A DNA stretch of 64,000 nucleotides from DTFZ01 sp050260375 (GTDB lineage: Bacteria > Bacillota > Clostridia > Christensenellales > SZUA-584), in assembly GCA_050260375.1 (NCBI GenBank), contig JBLNCA010000039.1, positions 62,001-126,000 of the forward strand. The letters are read 5' to 3'. Under the pieces are notes generated by a model. The model searched no databases and was not told where the DNA came from. It was given only the letters and a program-made list of their open reading frames with translations. Each line of letters begins with the position of its first letter. Positions within the stretch are counted from its first letter, which is position 1. Shown here in pieces: positions 1-7,748 of the stretch. A program made the position numbers and the translations under genes.

Positions 1-1028
1 ACGGAAAGGACCTCATAATACGCGTACCGCCCGGAACGGTGATAAAGGATTTCGAGACCGGGCGAGTCGCCGCCGATATAAGGGAAGGAAGCCGCGTGCT
101 GCTCAAAGGCGGAAAGGGCGGCAAGGGCAACGCGAGGTTTGCCACGCCGACAAGGCAGAAGCCGTCGTTCGCAACAGCCGGAAAAAAGAGCAAGGGAAGG
201 TTTGTAGTGCTCGAGCTTAAGTCGATTGCGGACGTAGGGCTCATTGGCTTCCCGAGCGTAGGCAAGTCGACGCTGCTCGCAGCGTGTACCGGCGCGCGGC
301 CCAAAATAGCCGAATATCACTTTACGACATTGTCGCCCAACCTCGGCGTCGTGCAGTCGCATGAATCAAGCTTCGTGATGGCCGATATACCCGGCCTGAT
401 TGAAGGCGCGCACGAGGGCGCGGGGCTCGGTCTAGACTTTCTGCGGCATATTGAGCGTACAAGGATGCTTATACACGTCGTGGACGCGTCGTGTTTTGAA
501 GGGCGCGACATAATCGACGACTACGAGGCAATTAGGAACGAGCTTACAAGCTACTCCGCGGAGCTTGCGGCAAAGCCGGAGATAGTCGCGGCTAATAAGA
601 TGGATATGCCGGGCGCGCAGGAAAATGCGCAAAGGCTCCGGGAATACCTTTCGCCCAAAGGCATAGAGGTATATGAGATAATTGCTGCCATAGGGGAAGG
701 CGTAAAAGAGCTGATGGAGCGGGCAAGCGAAATACTTTCGGGCCTTCCTGTGCCGCAGCCAGACGTGCCCGACGGCATAATAGAGGAATGGGCGCTCGAG
801 CGCGACGACATGGGCTTTGAAGTGGTAAAGCAGGACGGGGTTTATTACGTCGACGGCTCGCTGATACAGGAGATAATGGCAAAGACGGACCCCAACGATG
901 TGGATTCGATGCGGCACTTCCAAAAGCTGCTTAAGGATTTCGGCGTAATCAAAGCGCTGAGGCAGGAGGGCGCAAGGACTGGCGATACCGTATGCCTCGA
1001 GGGCATGGAATTTGACTTTATAGACTGA
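1..1028 (+). CDS. obg: GTPase Obg/CgtA, 5' truncated by window edge
   Basis: Ribosome-associated GTPase of the Obg family, involved in 50S assembly and stress and sporulation control. The frame is open from base 3 and the first visible codons give GKDLIIRVPPGTV, part of the glycine-rich Obg fold, so roughly the first 75-80 residues lie outside the window; the GTG at 39 is an internal Val. A Gly/Lys-rich GGKGGKGNARF stretch follows, then the G domain with G1 GFPSVGKST (about 246-272), G3 DIPGLIEGAHEG, G4 NKMD, and a C-terminal OCT domain ending at FDFID. It is followed after 44 bases by yhbY, another ribosome-assembly gene, so the two are probably co-transcribed. Confidence 0.97.
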   Translation, partial: GKDLIIRVPPGTVIKDFETGRVAADIREGSRVLLKGGKGGKGNARFATPTRQKPSFATAGKKSKGRFVVLELKSIADVGLIGFPSVGKSTLLAACTGARPKIAEYHFTTLSPNLGVVQSHESSFVMADIPGLIEGAHEGAGLGLDFLRHIERTRMLIHVVDASCFEGRDIIDDYEAIRNELTSYSAELAAKPEIVAANKMDMPGAQENAQRLREYLSPKGIEVYEIIAAIGEGVKELMERASEILSGLPVPQPDVPDGIIEEWALERDDMGFEVVKQDGVYYVDGSLIQEIMAKTDPNDVDSMRHFQKLLKDFGVIKALRQEGARTGDTVCLEGMEFDFID

Positions 1029-1072
1029 CCAAAAGTCAAAAGAATTTCCGGGGTTACGATAAGGAGGAGTTT

Positions 1073-1360
1073 ATGCTTACAAGCAAACAGCGCTCGGCGC
1101 TCAAGGCGATGGCAAACAGTTTGGAGCCGATATTACATGTGGGAAAAGCGGGCGTTACCGAAAACGTGATAATGCAGGCGGACGAAGCGCTTACCGCGCG
1201 CGAGCTAATAAAGGGCACCGTGCAGCAGGCTGCGCCGCTGAGCGCCGCTGAAGCGCTCCGGGCTATAGCGCAGGCGACGGGCGCGGAGGAAGTGCTCTCT
1301 TCGGGCCGCAGGTTTGTGCTTTACCGCCCAAGGCCGGAAAACCCCGGTATAAGAATTTGA
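1073..1360 (+). CDS. yhbY: YhbY family ribosome-assembly RNA-binding protein
   Basis: Small (95 aa) CRS1-YhbY (CRM) domain protein that binds pre-50S particles. The N-terminal LTSKQRSALKAMA motif and the central HVGKAGVT (the CRM GxxG-type loop) are typical, and the length is that of the whole family. A strong AAGGAGGAG ribosome site sits just before ATG 1073. The gene lies directly downstream of obg, a common pairing of ribosome-assembly factors. A sigma-A-type promoter begins 11 bases after its stop and belongs to the next operon. Confidence 0.93.
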   Translation: MLTSKQRSALKAMANSLEPILHVGKAGVTENVIMQADEALTARELIKGTVQQAAPLSAAEALRAIAQATGAEEVLSSGRRFVLYRPRPENPGIRI

Positions 1361-1370
1361 GCCCGTACTG

Positions 1371-1399
1371 TTGAAATAGCGCTTTTTATGTGATATAAT
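1371..1399 (+). promoter_or_regulatory. Sigma-A promoter of the glycerol-3-phosphate operon
   Basis: TTGAAA (1371-1376), 17-base spacer, TATAAT (1394-1399). The predicted start near 1406 gives a leader that meets a terminator hairpin about 20 bases later and about 90 bases before the first gene. Confidence 0.8.
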
Positions 1400-1426
1400 T
1401 GGCTTGATTGGATTGGCAGGAGATTT

Positions 1427-1463
1427 GAGCCGTACCTTATTTTTAGGGTACGGCTTTTATATT
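1427..1463 (+). terminator. Leader terminator, probable GlpP antitermination target
   Basis: GCCGTACC (1429-1436) pairs with GGTACGGC (1447-1454) around a 10-base AT-rich loop and is followed by TTTTAT. It lies between a consensus promoter and the glpA/D-like gene. In Bacillus subtilis GlpP antiterminates at a leader terminator of glpD, and a glpP gene is present in this window at 25999-26565. Control of this site by GlpP is inference. Confidence 0.72.
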
Positions 1464-1496
1464 TGTTAAAAAGATTTGATTTTGGGAGGATCTTTA

Positions 1497-2936
1497 ATGA
1501 CTTATGATGTGGCGGTAATAGGCGCTGGGGTCATAGGCTGTATGATAGCAAGAGAGCTTTCTATGTACGACGTAAGCGTCTGCGTGCTGGAAGCCGCGGC
1601 GGACGTGGCGGCAGGCACTAGCCGCGCGAACAGCGGCATAGTGCACGCGGGCTACGATGCCGAGCCGGGAAGCCTTAAAGCCATTATGAACGTTGCCGGA
1701 TGCGGCATGATGAGCAGCGTCGCCGAGGAGCTTGGCGTGCCGTATAAGAACTGCGGCTCGCTTGTGGTTGCGTTTGGCGGGGAGGAGGAGAAGAGCCTTG
1801 AAAAGCTGGCGCTGCGCGGAGCAAAAAACGGCGTAAAAGCCGATATAATATCCTCCGCGCAGGCAAGGCAAATTGAGCATTCGCTGAGCGGCGATATAAC
1901 TTCGGCGCTATACGCCCCGGCGGCGGGGATAATCTGCACGTGGACGCTGACGATAGCGGCCGCCGAAAACGCGGCGGGCAACGGCGCGGAATTCTTTTTC
2001 GGGCGGCGCGTAACGGAGATTAGCCGCAAAGACGGAATATATGCGATAACTGCCGGAGGGGAAACGTTTGCCGCAAGGCGGATAATTAACGCGGCGGGCG
2101 TTCACGCCGACGAGATATCCGCAATGGCAGGCGGCGAGACTTTCGGGCTGCGAGCGAGAAAAGGCGAGTACATTGTATTCGACACTGCGATGGAGGCAAA
2201 GACGGATATAGTCATTTTCGGCACGCCCAGCGACAGGGGCAAGGGCGTGCTTGCCGCCCCTACCGTGCACGGCAACATGCTCGCCGGGCCGACGTCGGTG
2301 TTCGTGGACGACAAGGAAGACAAATCAACGACTGCGCAAGGGTTATCCGAAGTGTTCGAAGGCGCCAGAAAGTATGTCCCGGGCTTTGATAAAAGGTACG
2401 CGATAGCTGTGTTCGCTGGGCTGCGCGCAGTGCCGGAATGCCACGACTTCATTATAGAGCGCTCGAAAAAAGCGCCGGGGCTTATCAACGTCGCGGGCAT
2501 AGAGTCGCCGGGGCTTACGTCCGCTCCCGCTATAGCAAAACATGTCGTTGACGAGCTGTTGTTTCAAAACAGTCCGCCTGCAGACAAGCAGAACGCAACG
2601 CGTATTAGAAAGCGCATAGAGGCTTTTGCGGACGCAAGCCCGCAGCGCAAGCAGGAGCTTATTGATAAAGACCCCCGATACGCGAACGTAGTGTGCCGCT
2701 GCAGGCACGTAACCGAAGCGGAGGTTGTGGAGAGCATAAGGCGGCCGTGCGGCGCTACAACGGTGGACGGCGTAAAGTTCAGGACGGGAGCGGGCATGGG
2801 CAGATGCCACGGAGGCTTCTGCATGCCGCGCATTATGCGCATACTGTCGCGCGAGCTTGGACGGGATATGGTCAGCATCACAAAGGACGGGGAAGGGTCG
2901 TATATACTTACGGGCCGCACAAAGGAGGACAAATGA
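1497..2936 (+). CDS. FAD-dependent glycerol-3-phosphate dehydrogenase-like oxidoreductase with C-terminal [2Fe-2S]/BFD domain
   Basis: Likely oxidises glycerol-3-phosphate to dihydroxyacetone phosphate. The 479-aa protein opens with a Rossmann FAD motif (VIGAGVIG, about residues 6-13), carries a DAO-type fold to about 360, and ends in a BFD-like domain with a Cys pattern CRC..C....C around residues 400-445, as in GlpA-type and LhgO-like proteins. ATG 1497 is preceded by GGGAGGA at 1484-1490, which favours it over the upstream in-frame codon at 1476. It overlaps the next gene by ATGA, so the three genes to 4514 form one operon behind the promoter-terminator leader. The exact substrate is inferred from the operon type (with a second flavoprotein and DUF1667) and could be another 2-hydroxyacid. 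Confidence 0.86.
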   Translation: MTYDVAVIGAGVIGCMIARELSMYDVSVCVLEAAADVAAGTSRANSGIVHAGYDAEPGSLKAIMNVAGCGMMSSVAEELGVPYKNCGSLVVAFGGEEEKSLEKLALRGAKNGVKADIISSAQARQIEHSLSGDITSALYAPAAGIICTWTLTIAAAENAAGNGAEFFFGRRVTEISRKDGIYAITAGGETFAARRIINAAGVHADEISAMAGGETFGLRARKGEYIVFDTAMEAKTDIVIFGTPSDRGKGVLAAPTVHGNMLAGPTSVFVDDKEDKSTTAQGLSEVFEGARKYVPGFDKRYAIAVFAGLRAVPECHDFIIERSKKAPGLINVAGIESPGLTSAPAIAKHVVDELLFQNSPPADKQNATRIRKRIEAFADASPQRKQELIDKDPRYANVVCRCRHVTEAEVVESIRRPCGATTVDGVKFRTGAGMGRCHGGFCMPRIMRILSRELGRDMVSITKDGEGSYILTGRTKEDK

Positions 2937-4165
2937 GAGCGGATGTGGCAATAGTAGGCGCCGGCCCTGCGGGGCTTGCGGCGGCGATAGCGGCAAAGGA
3001 AAACGGCGCAAGGGACGTCGTTATAATAGACAGGGAGGGAGGCCCGGGCGGCATACTGCGCCAGTGCATACACAACGGCTTTGGGCTGCATATGTTCGGC
3101 GAGGAGCTCACGGGCCCCGAATACGCCGCGAGATACATAGACAAGGCAAAAGCGTCAGGCGTTATTTTTCTAAGCGAAACGATGGTGCTCGACATATCTA
3201 AGGACAAGGTGCTGACCGCGGCCGGCAGAAACAAGGGCCTTCAGTACATTGAGGCGGACGCGGTAGTGCTCGGCATGGGCTGCCGCGAGCGGAGTGCGGG
3301 CACGCTTATGATACCGGGCGACAGGCCATCGGGCGTGCTTACTGCGGGCACGGCTCAGCGCTTTGTAAATATTGAAGGGTACATGCCCGGCAAAGAAGTG
3401 GTGATATTGGGCTCGGGCGACATAGGCCTCATTATGGCGCGCAGGATGACGCTGGAAGGCGCTAAAGTTAAGATGGTGCTTGAGCTTATGCCGTACTCAA
3501 GCGGGCTTTTGCGCAACATAGTGCAGTGCCTCGACGACTTCGGCATACCTTTGAGGCTTTCGCATACCGTTAGCGCCTTGCACGGCAAGGAGAGGCTTCG
3601 CGGAGTCACCGTTACGGCGGTGGACAAAGACTTAAAGCCGATAGCGGGCACGGAGGAATACGTGCCGTGCGACACGCTGCTGCTTTCGGTGGGGCTCATA
3701 CCCGAAAACGAACTGTCGCGCGGCTTGGGGCTTTTAATAGACCCCGTTACGGGCGGGCCGGTGGTGGACAGCGACATGCAGACGACGGTTCCCGGAATAT
3801 TCGCGTGCGGTAACGCCGTGCAGGTGCACGACCTTGCGGACAACGTCAGCGAAGAAGCGGCGCGCGCGGGTCGGGCCGCCGCCGAATACTGCAGGCACGC
3901 GCAGCCAAAGCGGTATTACGGCACATACGCGGGAACGGGCGTAAGGTATGTAGTGCCGCAGCGCATTAACGCGGACGAGAAAGACAAGGTGCTGTTTTTC
4001 CGGGTTTCGGGCGTATACAGAAACTGCTGTACGGTCGCGAAATGCGGCGGTAAGCAAATAGCGTCAAAAAAGCGCGTGCGTTGCGCGCCCGGCGAGATGG
4101 AGTCTATTTGCATTAAAGCCGCGGACGTTACCGGCGATATAGTGGTTTCGGTGGAGGAATGCTGA
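2933..4165 (+). CDS. FAD/NAD(P)-dependent oxidoreductase (GlpB/HcnB-like partner subunit)
   Basis: A 410-aa pyridine nucleotide-disulfide-type flavoprotein. The N-terminal FAD-binding motif IVGAGPAGLAAAIA is at about residues 6-19, a second dinucleotide motif ILGSGDIGLIMARR is near the middle, and FACGNAVQVHD marks the C-terminal FAD contact. ATG 2933 overlaps the upstream stop by four bases with AAAGGAGG just upstream, which rules out the longer frame. In Clostridia this protein follows the glpA-like dehydrogenase and is followed by a DUF1667 protein. It probably passes electrons from the first subunit to NAD(P) or another carrier; that role is inference. Confidence 0.88.
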   Translation: MRADVAIVGAGPAGLAAAIAAKENGARDVVIIDREGGPGGILRQCIHNGFGLHMFGEELTGPEYAARYIDKAKASGVIFLSETMVLDISKDKVLTAAGRNKGLQYIEADAVVLGMGCRERSAGTLMIPGDRPSGVLTAGTAQRFVNIEGYMPGKEVVILGSGDIGLIMARRMTLEGAKVKMVLELMPYSSGLLRNIVQCLDDFGIPLRLSHTVSALHGKERLRGVTVTAVDKDLKPIAGTEEYVPCDTLLLSVGLIPENELSRGLGLLIDPVTGGPVVDSDMQTTVPGIFACGNAVQVHDLADNVSEEAARAGRAAAEYCRHAQPKRYYGTYAGTGVRYVVPQRINADEKDKVLFFRVSGVYRNCCTVAKCGGKQIASKKRVRCAPGEMESICIKAADVTGDIVVSVEEC

Positions 4166-4166
4166 T

Positions 4167-4514
4167 ATGGACAGGAAAATAACGTGCATAGGTTGCCCTC
4201 TCGGGTGCGAAATAACGGTCAGCATGGACGGCGGCAATATCGCCGGCATATCCGGTTATACGTGCAAAAAGGGCGAGGAGTACGCAAGGAACGAGGCTGC
4301 CGACCCGAGGCGCACGCTGACGACTACGATGCGCGATGAGCGCGGCGGGCTGATACCGGTAAAATCAAACAGGCCGATAAAGAAAGCGCTGCTGTTTGAC
4401 TGCATGAAAGTGATAAACGCCTCGACGGCAAACGGGCGCGTGGAGATAGGCGACGTGCTTATAAAAGACATACTCGGCACGGGCGCGGACATAGTTGCGG
4501 CAGGAAGGCAATAG
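4167..4514 (+). CDS. DUF1667 domain protein, Cys-rich third subunit
   Basis: A 115-aa protein of the DUF1667 family, encoded one base after the preceding stop. The N-terminus has CIGCPLGCEI (three Cys in a CxxCxxxC pattern) and a further Cys in GYTCKKGEEYA, consistent with an iron-sulfur or zinc site. The family occurs almost only as the third gene after the two flavoproteins seen here, so it is likely a structural or electron-transfer subunit of the same complex. No direct function is known to me. Confidence 0.87.
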   Translation: MDRKITCIGCPLGCEITVSMDGGNIAGISGYTCKKGEEYARNEAADPRRTLTTTMRDERGGLIPVKSNRPIKKALLFDCMKVINASTANGRVEIGDVLIKDILGTGADIVAAGRQ

Positions 4515-4523
4515 CATTATAAT
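4495..4523 (+). promoter_or_regulatory. Candidate promoter placing +1 at the start codon (leaderless)
   Basis: TTGCGG (4495-4500), 17-base spacer, TATAAT (4518-4523). The expected start (4529-4531) coincides with ATG 4530 and no ribosome site is visible upstream. The -35 box lies inside the DUF1667 gene. Confidence 0.4.
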
Positions 4524-4529
4524 ACATAT

Positions 4530-5396
4530 ATGGAATACCGCGTCAAAGAGATACAATGCAGATGCGCGCTTCATCATCATAACTCCAGACGGTTGCCGTT
4601 CAAATACGACATAAACGTTTACCGGGGCTGCGCGCACCGGTGCATATACTGTTACGCGCTTTATTCCCACGAATACATACAGGGCGGCAGCTTATACAAC
4701 GAGATATACGCAAAGGTGAACATTGCCGACGCGCTGAGACGCGAGCTGCCCAAGTTTTCAAGGGAACAGGTGAACCTTGGCGGCGTAACGGACAGCTACC
4801 AGCCCGCGGAGAGGGATTACCGCCTTATGCCGCCGGTGCTCGAACTGCTGGCGCGCTTTAAGGTGCCCGTGTCTATCTGCACAAAATCCCCGCTGATACT
4901 GCGCGATCTCGAGTTGCTTAAGAGCGTAAACGAAGCGGGCGGGCTGATGAGCGCGTTTACGATAACGACTATGGATAGCACGGCCGCAAAGCTGCTGGAG
5001 CCGGGAGCGCCGCCTCCGCATGAGCGCATGGCCGCTATCAAAGAGATAAAAAAGCAGGGTATTATCTGCGGCGTGCATCTTATGCCCATTATACCGTATA
5101 TAAACAGCAGCGAGCACAGCATAGATGCGCTTGTATGCGCGGCCAGGGAAGCGGGCGCCGATTACGTGCTCACAGGCGCGCTTAACAGAAAGAACAGCAC
5201 GTTCTTCGAAAGCGTGCGGCAAAGCTTTCCGGGCGAATACGGCAGCATACGGAAACTGTACGCCGATAAAAAAGCTTACAAGGAATACAGGGAAGACTTG
5301 GACGGGATTATAGCGCGCTTAAGGAAGAGGTACGGCATGCCGGCGTACGCGAGTATCCCCCGCAGGCGCGAAGCGGTCCAGATGTCGTTCTTTTAA
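4530..5396 (+). CDS. Radical SAM protein, SPL (COG1533) family
   Basis: A 288-aa radical SAM enzyme related to spore photoproduct lyase-like proteins. The cluster motif is YRGCAHRCIYCYA (Cx3Cx2C, about residues 33-41). The middle has a conserved GGVTDSYQPAE segment that fits the SAM-binding half-barrel of COG1533 proteins. The substrate is unknown: the C-terminus has no obvious extra cysteine and the protein is shorter than true SplB. No Shine-Dalgarno is visible, and a -10-like TATAAT ends only six bases before ATG, so it may be translated from a leaderless message or by run-on from the operon upstream. Confidence 0.85.
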   Translation: MEYRVKEIQCRCALHHHNSRRLPFKYDINVYRGCAHRCIYCYALYSHEYIQGGSLYNEIYAKVNIADALRRELPKFSREQVNLGGVTDSYQPAERDYRLMPPVLELLARFKVPVSICTKSPLILRDLELLKSVNEAGGLMSAFTITTMDSTAAKLLEPGAPPPHERMAAIKEIKKQGIICGVHLMPIIPYINSSEHSIDALVCAAREAGADYVLTGALNRKNSTFFESVRQSFPGEYGSIRKLYADKKAYKEYREDLDGIIARLRKRYGMPAYASIPRRREAVQMSFF

Positions 5397-5405
5397 GAGG
5401 GCCAT

Positions 5406-5911
5406 ATGGATCGTGTGTTCAGGCTGGCGCAAATGCAGGATTACCCGGCTGTTGCCGAAATATACAGGCAGGCGATAAGCGATATGTGCTCACCGGCATA
5501 ATGCAGTGGGACGAAGTATACCCGAGCGAAGAGTGCATTAAAGCTGATATAGAAGCGGGGCATATGTACCTGCTTGTCTGCAGGGGCGAGGCGGTTTCGG
5601 CAGTGGTTATAAACGACGAGCAGGACGAGGAATACAAGGACGGCTGCTGGAAGTACTGCGAAGGAAACATTGCGGCGCTGCACCGCCTGTGCGTACATCC
5701 CGCCCATCAGCGCAAGGGGTACGGGCGGGAAACGGCGCTTTTCGCCGAACGGTTAATGAGGCGGATGGGCTACACCGCGGTGCGGCTTGACGCTTTTTCG
5801 CAAAACCCTTCCGCGCAGAAGCTGTATGAAGGGCTCGGATATGAGCGCGCAGGCGAGGTAACGTTCCGCAAGGGCAAGTTCTTTTTGTATGAAAAGCTGC
5901 TGCGGGAATGA
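5406..5911 (+). pseudogene. GNAT N-acetyltransferase, frameshifted
   Basis: The family N-terminus reads from ATG 5406 in one frame (MDRVFRLAQMQDYPAV..IYRQAISDM) and meets a stop at about 5502. The rest continues in the -1 frame from about 5486 (GIMQWDEVYP...) to 5911. The two parts join to make a normal GNAT of about 168 aa; the acetyl-CoA loop QRKGYG is intact in the second part. There is no slippery heptamer at the junction (about 5480-5500), so programmed shifting is unlikely. It is either a one-base deletion or a sequence error. The shortened product from GTG 5486 would lack the first strand and helix. Confidence 0.7.
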
Positions 5912-6027
5912 ACAGTTCGCCTTCTATACTCCTTTTTCTCAAAAGCGACAAGGGATGCGCAGAATGCCCCGAACAACAGTAATGCCCCCGCGATTACCGG
6001 AGCCGATACAATTATCCTTTCCCACAT
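5770..6027 (-). CDS. Small membrane protein of unknown function
   Basis: A minus-strand frame of 85 codons from ATG 6027 with a very good AGGAGGT site seven bases upstream. The first 30 residues (MWERIIVSAPVIAGALLLF...) form one hydrophobic segment followed by a basic stretch. The rest runs antisense through the 3' end of the acetyltransferase and looks like shadow sequence, so the natural product could be mainly the membrane segment. No family recognised. It may be co-transcribed with nothing else. Confidence 0.4.
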   Translation of the reverse strand: MWERIIVSAPVIAGALLLFGAFCASLVAFEKKEYRRRTVHSRSSFSYKKNLPLRNVTSPARSYPSPSYSFCAEGFCEKASSRTAV

Positions 6028-6109
6028 AAAGCACACCTCCTATAGAAACTATGTTCATATTACAGGAAGACGTGTACGTAAAAACGGACAACGGCATGCG
6101 GTAAACCGC

Positions 6110-6136
6110 AAAAAAATACGCCCTATGAAGGGCGTA
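6110..6136 (-). terminator. Terminator of glnA
   Basis: On the minus strand TACGCCCT (6136-6129) pairs with AGGGCGTA (6124-6117) around a 4-base loop, followed by a U run (A run 6110-6116 on the plus strand). It is about 40 bases past the glnA stop. Confidence 0.85.
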
Positions 6137-6177
6137 AGCTATGGTTTATATCATATTCTATTGCTTTAATGTGATTA

Positions 6178-7509
6178 TTAATACTTTGTAAGGTACTGAT
6201 TAATTTCCCACGGGTGTACGGTTATCCTGAAGTCGTCCCACTCCCTGGTCTTAAACTCGCAGTACTTATTGAATATGTGCTCTCCCAGCGTCTGCTTAAC
6301 GAGAGGATCCGCCTTGAAAAACTCAAGCGCCTCCATAAGGCTGCCCGGCAGGCTCGATATGCCGAGCTCATTCATCTCCGCGCTGCTCATCTCATAGATG
6401 TTCCTGTTAACAGGCGGCGGAGGGGTGAGGTTTCTCTTTATGCCGTCAAGGCCGGACGCGAGCATAAGCGCTATTGCGAGGTACGGATTAGCCGCCGGGT
6501 CGGGATTTCTCAGCTCGACTCTCGTGCCTGCGCCGCGCGAAGCGGGTATGCGTATAAGCGGGCTTCTGTTCTTTGACGACCATGCAATATAGCAGGGCGC
6601 TTCATAGCCGGGAACGAGCCTCTTATAAGAGTTTACAATAGGGTTGGTCACTGCGGCTATCGACTTTGCGTGCTCTATGAGGCCCGCTATGTAGCTGTAC
6701 GCCACTTTCGAAAGCCCGAGCTCGCCGTTTTTATCGTAGAATGCGTTGCCGTCCTTCGTGCAAAGCGACTGGTTCACGTGCATGCCGCTGCCGTTGATAC
6801 CGAATATCGGCTTGGGCATGAACGTAGCATACAGGCCGTGGCGGGCCGCAATGCTCTTCACGACTATCTTGAACGTCATTATGCTGTCGGCGATAGCGAG
6901 CGCGTCTTTGTATTTGAAGTCTATCTCGTGCTGGCCTTCCGCAACTTCATGATGGGAAGTTTCTATCTCAAACCCCATTTCCTCGAGCATCAGGCATATA
7001 TCGCGGCGCGCGTCTTCGCCCTTGTCTATAGGCGCGAGGTCGAAATAACCGCCCTCGTCCTGCGTTATCGTGGTCGGCTTGCCTTCGGCGTCGGTATGGA
7101 ACAGGAAGAACTCGCACTCGGGGCCGACGTTCATCACAAATCCCATCTTTTCCGCTTCGGCGATTACGCGGCGCAGCGCATACCTCGGACAGCCCTCATA
7201 CGGCTCTCCTTCTGTCGTATATACGTCGCATATCAGCCTTGCAACCTTTCCCTGCTGCGGCCTCCACGGGAATATTTCAAACGTGTCAATGTCGGGTTTA
7301 AGAAGCATATCCGACTCCTCGATACGTGCGAAACCGTCGATCGACGAACCGTCGAACATGCAGCCTTCTTCAAGGACCCTCGGAAGCTGTTTTGACGTTA
7401 TAGCGACGTTTTTCAAAATGCCGAAAACGTCGGTAAACTGAAGCCTTATGAACTTGACGTCGTTTTCTTCAACGAGTTTAAGCACATCCTTATTTGTATA
7501 CTTTGCCAT
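6178..7509 (-). CDS. glnA: Type I glutamine synthetase
   Basis: Makes glutamine from glutamate, ammonium and ATP. The 443-aa length and start MAKYTNKDVLKLVEEN are those of the GSI-alpha group of Firmicutes, which lacks the adenylylation loop. Visible signatures include FDGSSIDGFARIEESDM, the ATP/Mg residues in GPECEFFLF, GSGMHVNQS, and the RNRSPLIR-type ATP site (here KNRSPLIRIPASRG). ATG 7509 has an AGAGAGGTAG site. It is a single-gene unit with its own terminator, divergent from the PBP gene. No GlnR box was recognised in the 240-base upstream region. Confidence 0.97.
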   Translation of the reverse strand: MAKYTNKDVLKLVEENDVKFIRLQFTDVFGILKNVAITSKQLPRVLEEGCMFDGSSIDGFARIEESDMLLKPDIDTFEIFPWRPQQGKVARLICDVYTTEGEPYEGCPRYALRRVIAEAEKMGFVMNVGPECEFFLFHTDAEGKPTTITQDEGGYFDLAPIDKGEDARRDICLMLEEMGFEIETSHHEVAEGQHEIDFKYKDALAIADSIMTFKIVVKSIAARHGLYATFMPKPIFGINGSGMHVNQSLCTKDGNAFYDKNGELGLSKVAYSYIAGLIEHAKSIAAVTNPIVNSYKRLVPGYEAPCYIAWSSKNRSPLIRIPASRGAGTRVELRNPDPAANPYLAIALMLASGLDGIKRNLTPPPPVNRNIYEMSSAEMNELGISSLPGSLMEALEFFKADPLVKQTLGEHIFNKYCEFKTREWDDFRITVHPWEINQYLTKY

Positions 7510-7643
7510 AATATCTACCTCTCTTATGAAAATTATTTACGCACTGCCTGTTATAATAAAAAAGATGTCAATAAAGCAGCATAAACTGCCGGTTCTGACA
7601 TCATCGTCTTAATATTCTGTTACAATTTACAATACCATAACGA

Positions 7644-7666
7644 GTGTTGCGGCGCAACACTTTTTT
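7644..7666 (+). terminator. Orphan plus-strand terminator-like hairpin
   Basis: GTGTTGC (7644-7650) pairs with GCAACAC (7654-7660), then TTTTTT (7661-7666). It sits in the glnA/PBP divergent region, where no plus-strand gene precedes it. Confidence 0.5.
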
Positions 7667-7748
7667 AAAATTTAATGAACAGGAAACAATAACGGCTTAA
7701 TTATGTTATAATACAGACGGATGGTGGAATAATCACTGGAGTTTATAT

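Noticed and set aside
2343..3011. Long minus-strand open frames inside the flavoprotein genes
   Set aside because: They mirror the codon pattern of GC-rich plus-strand genes, have no ribosome site and no recognisable family.
5480..5505. Programmed frameshift in the GNAT gene
   Set aside because: No slippery heptamer, stem-loop or Shine-Dalgarno-like stimulator at the junction.
6670..7395. 241-codon plus-strand frame inside glnA
   Set aside because: Shadow of the glutamine synthetase gene; no initiation signal.
7541..7575. TTGACA on the minus strand as glnA -35 box
   Set aside because: The nearest TATAAC is only about ten bases away, so the spacing does not fit a sigma-A promoter.
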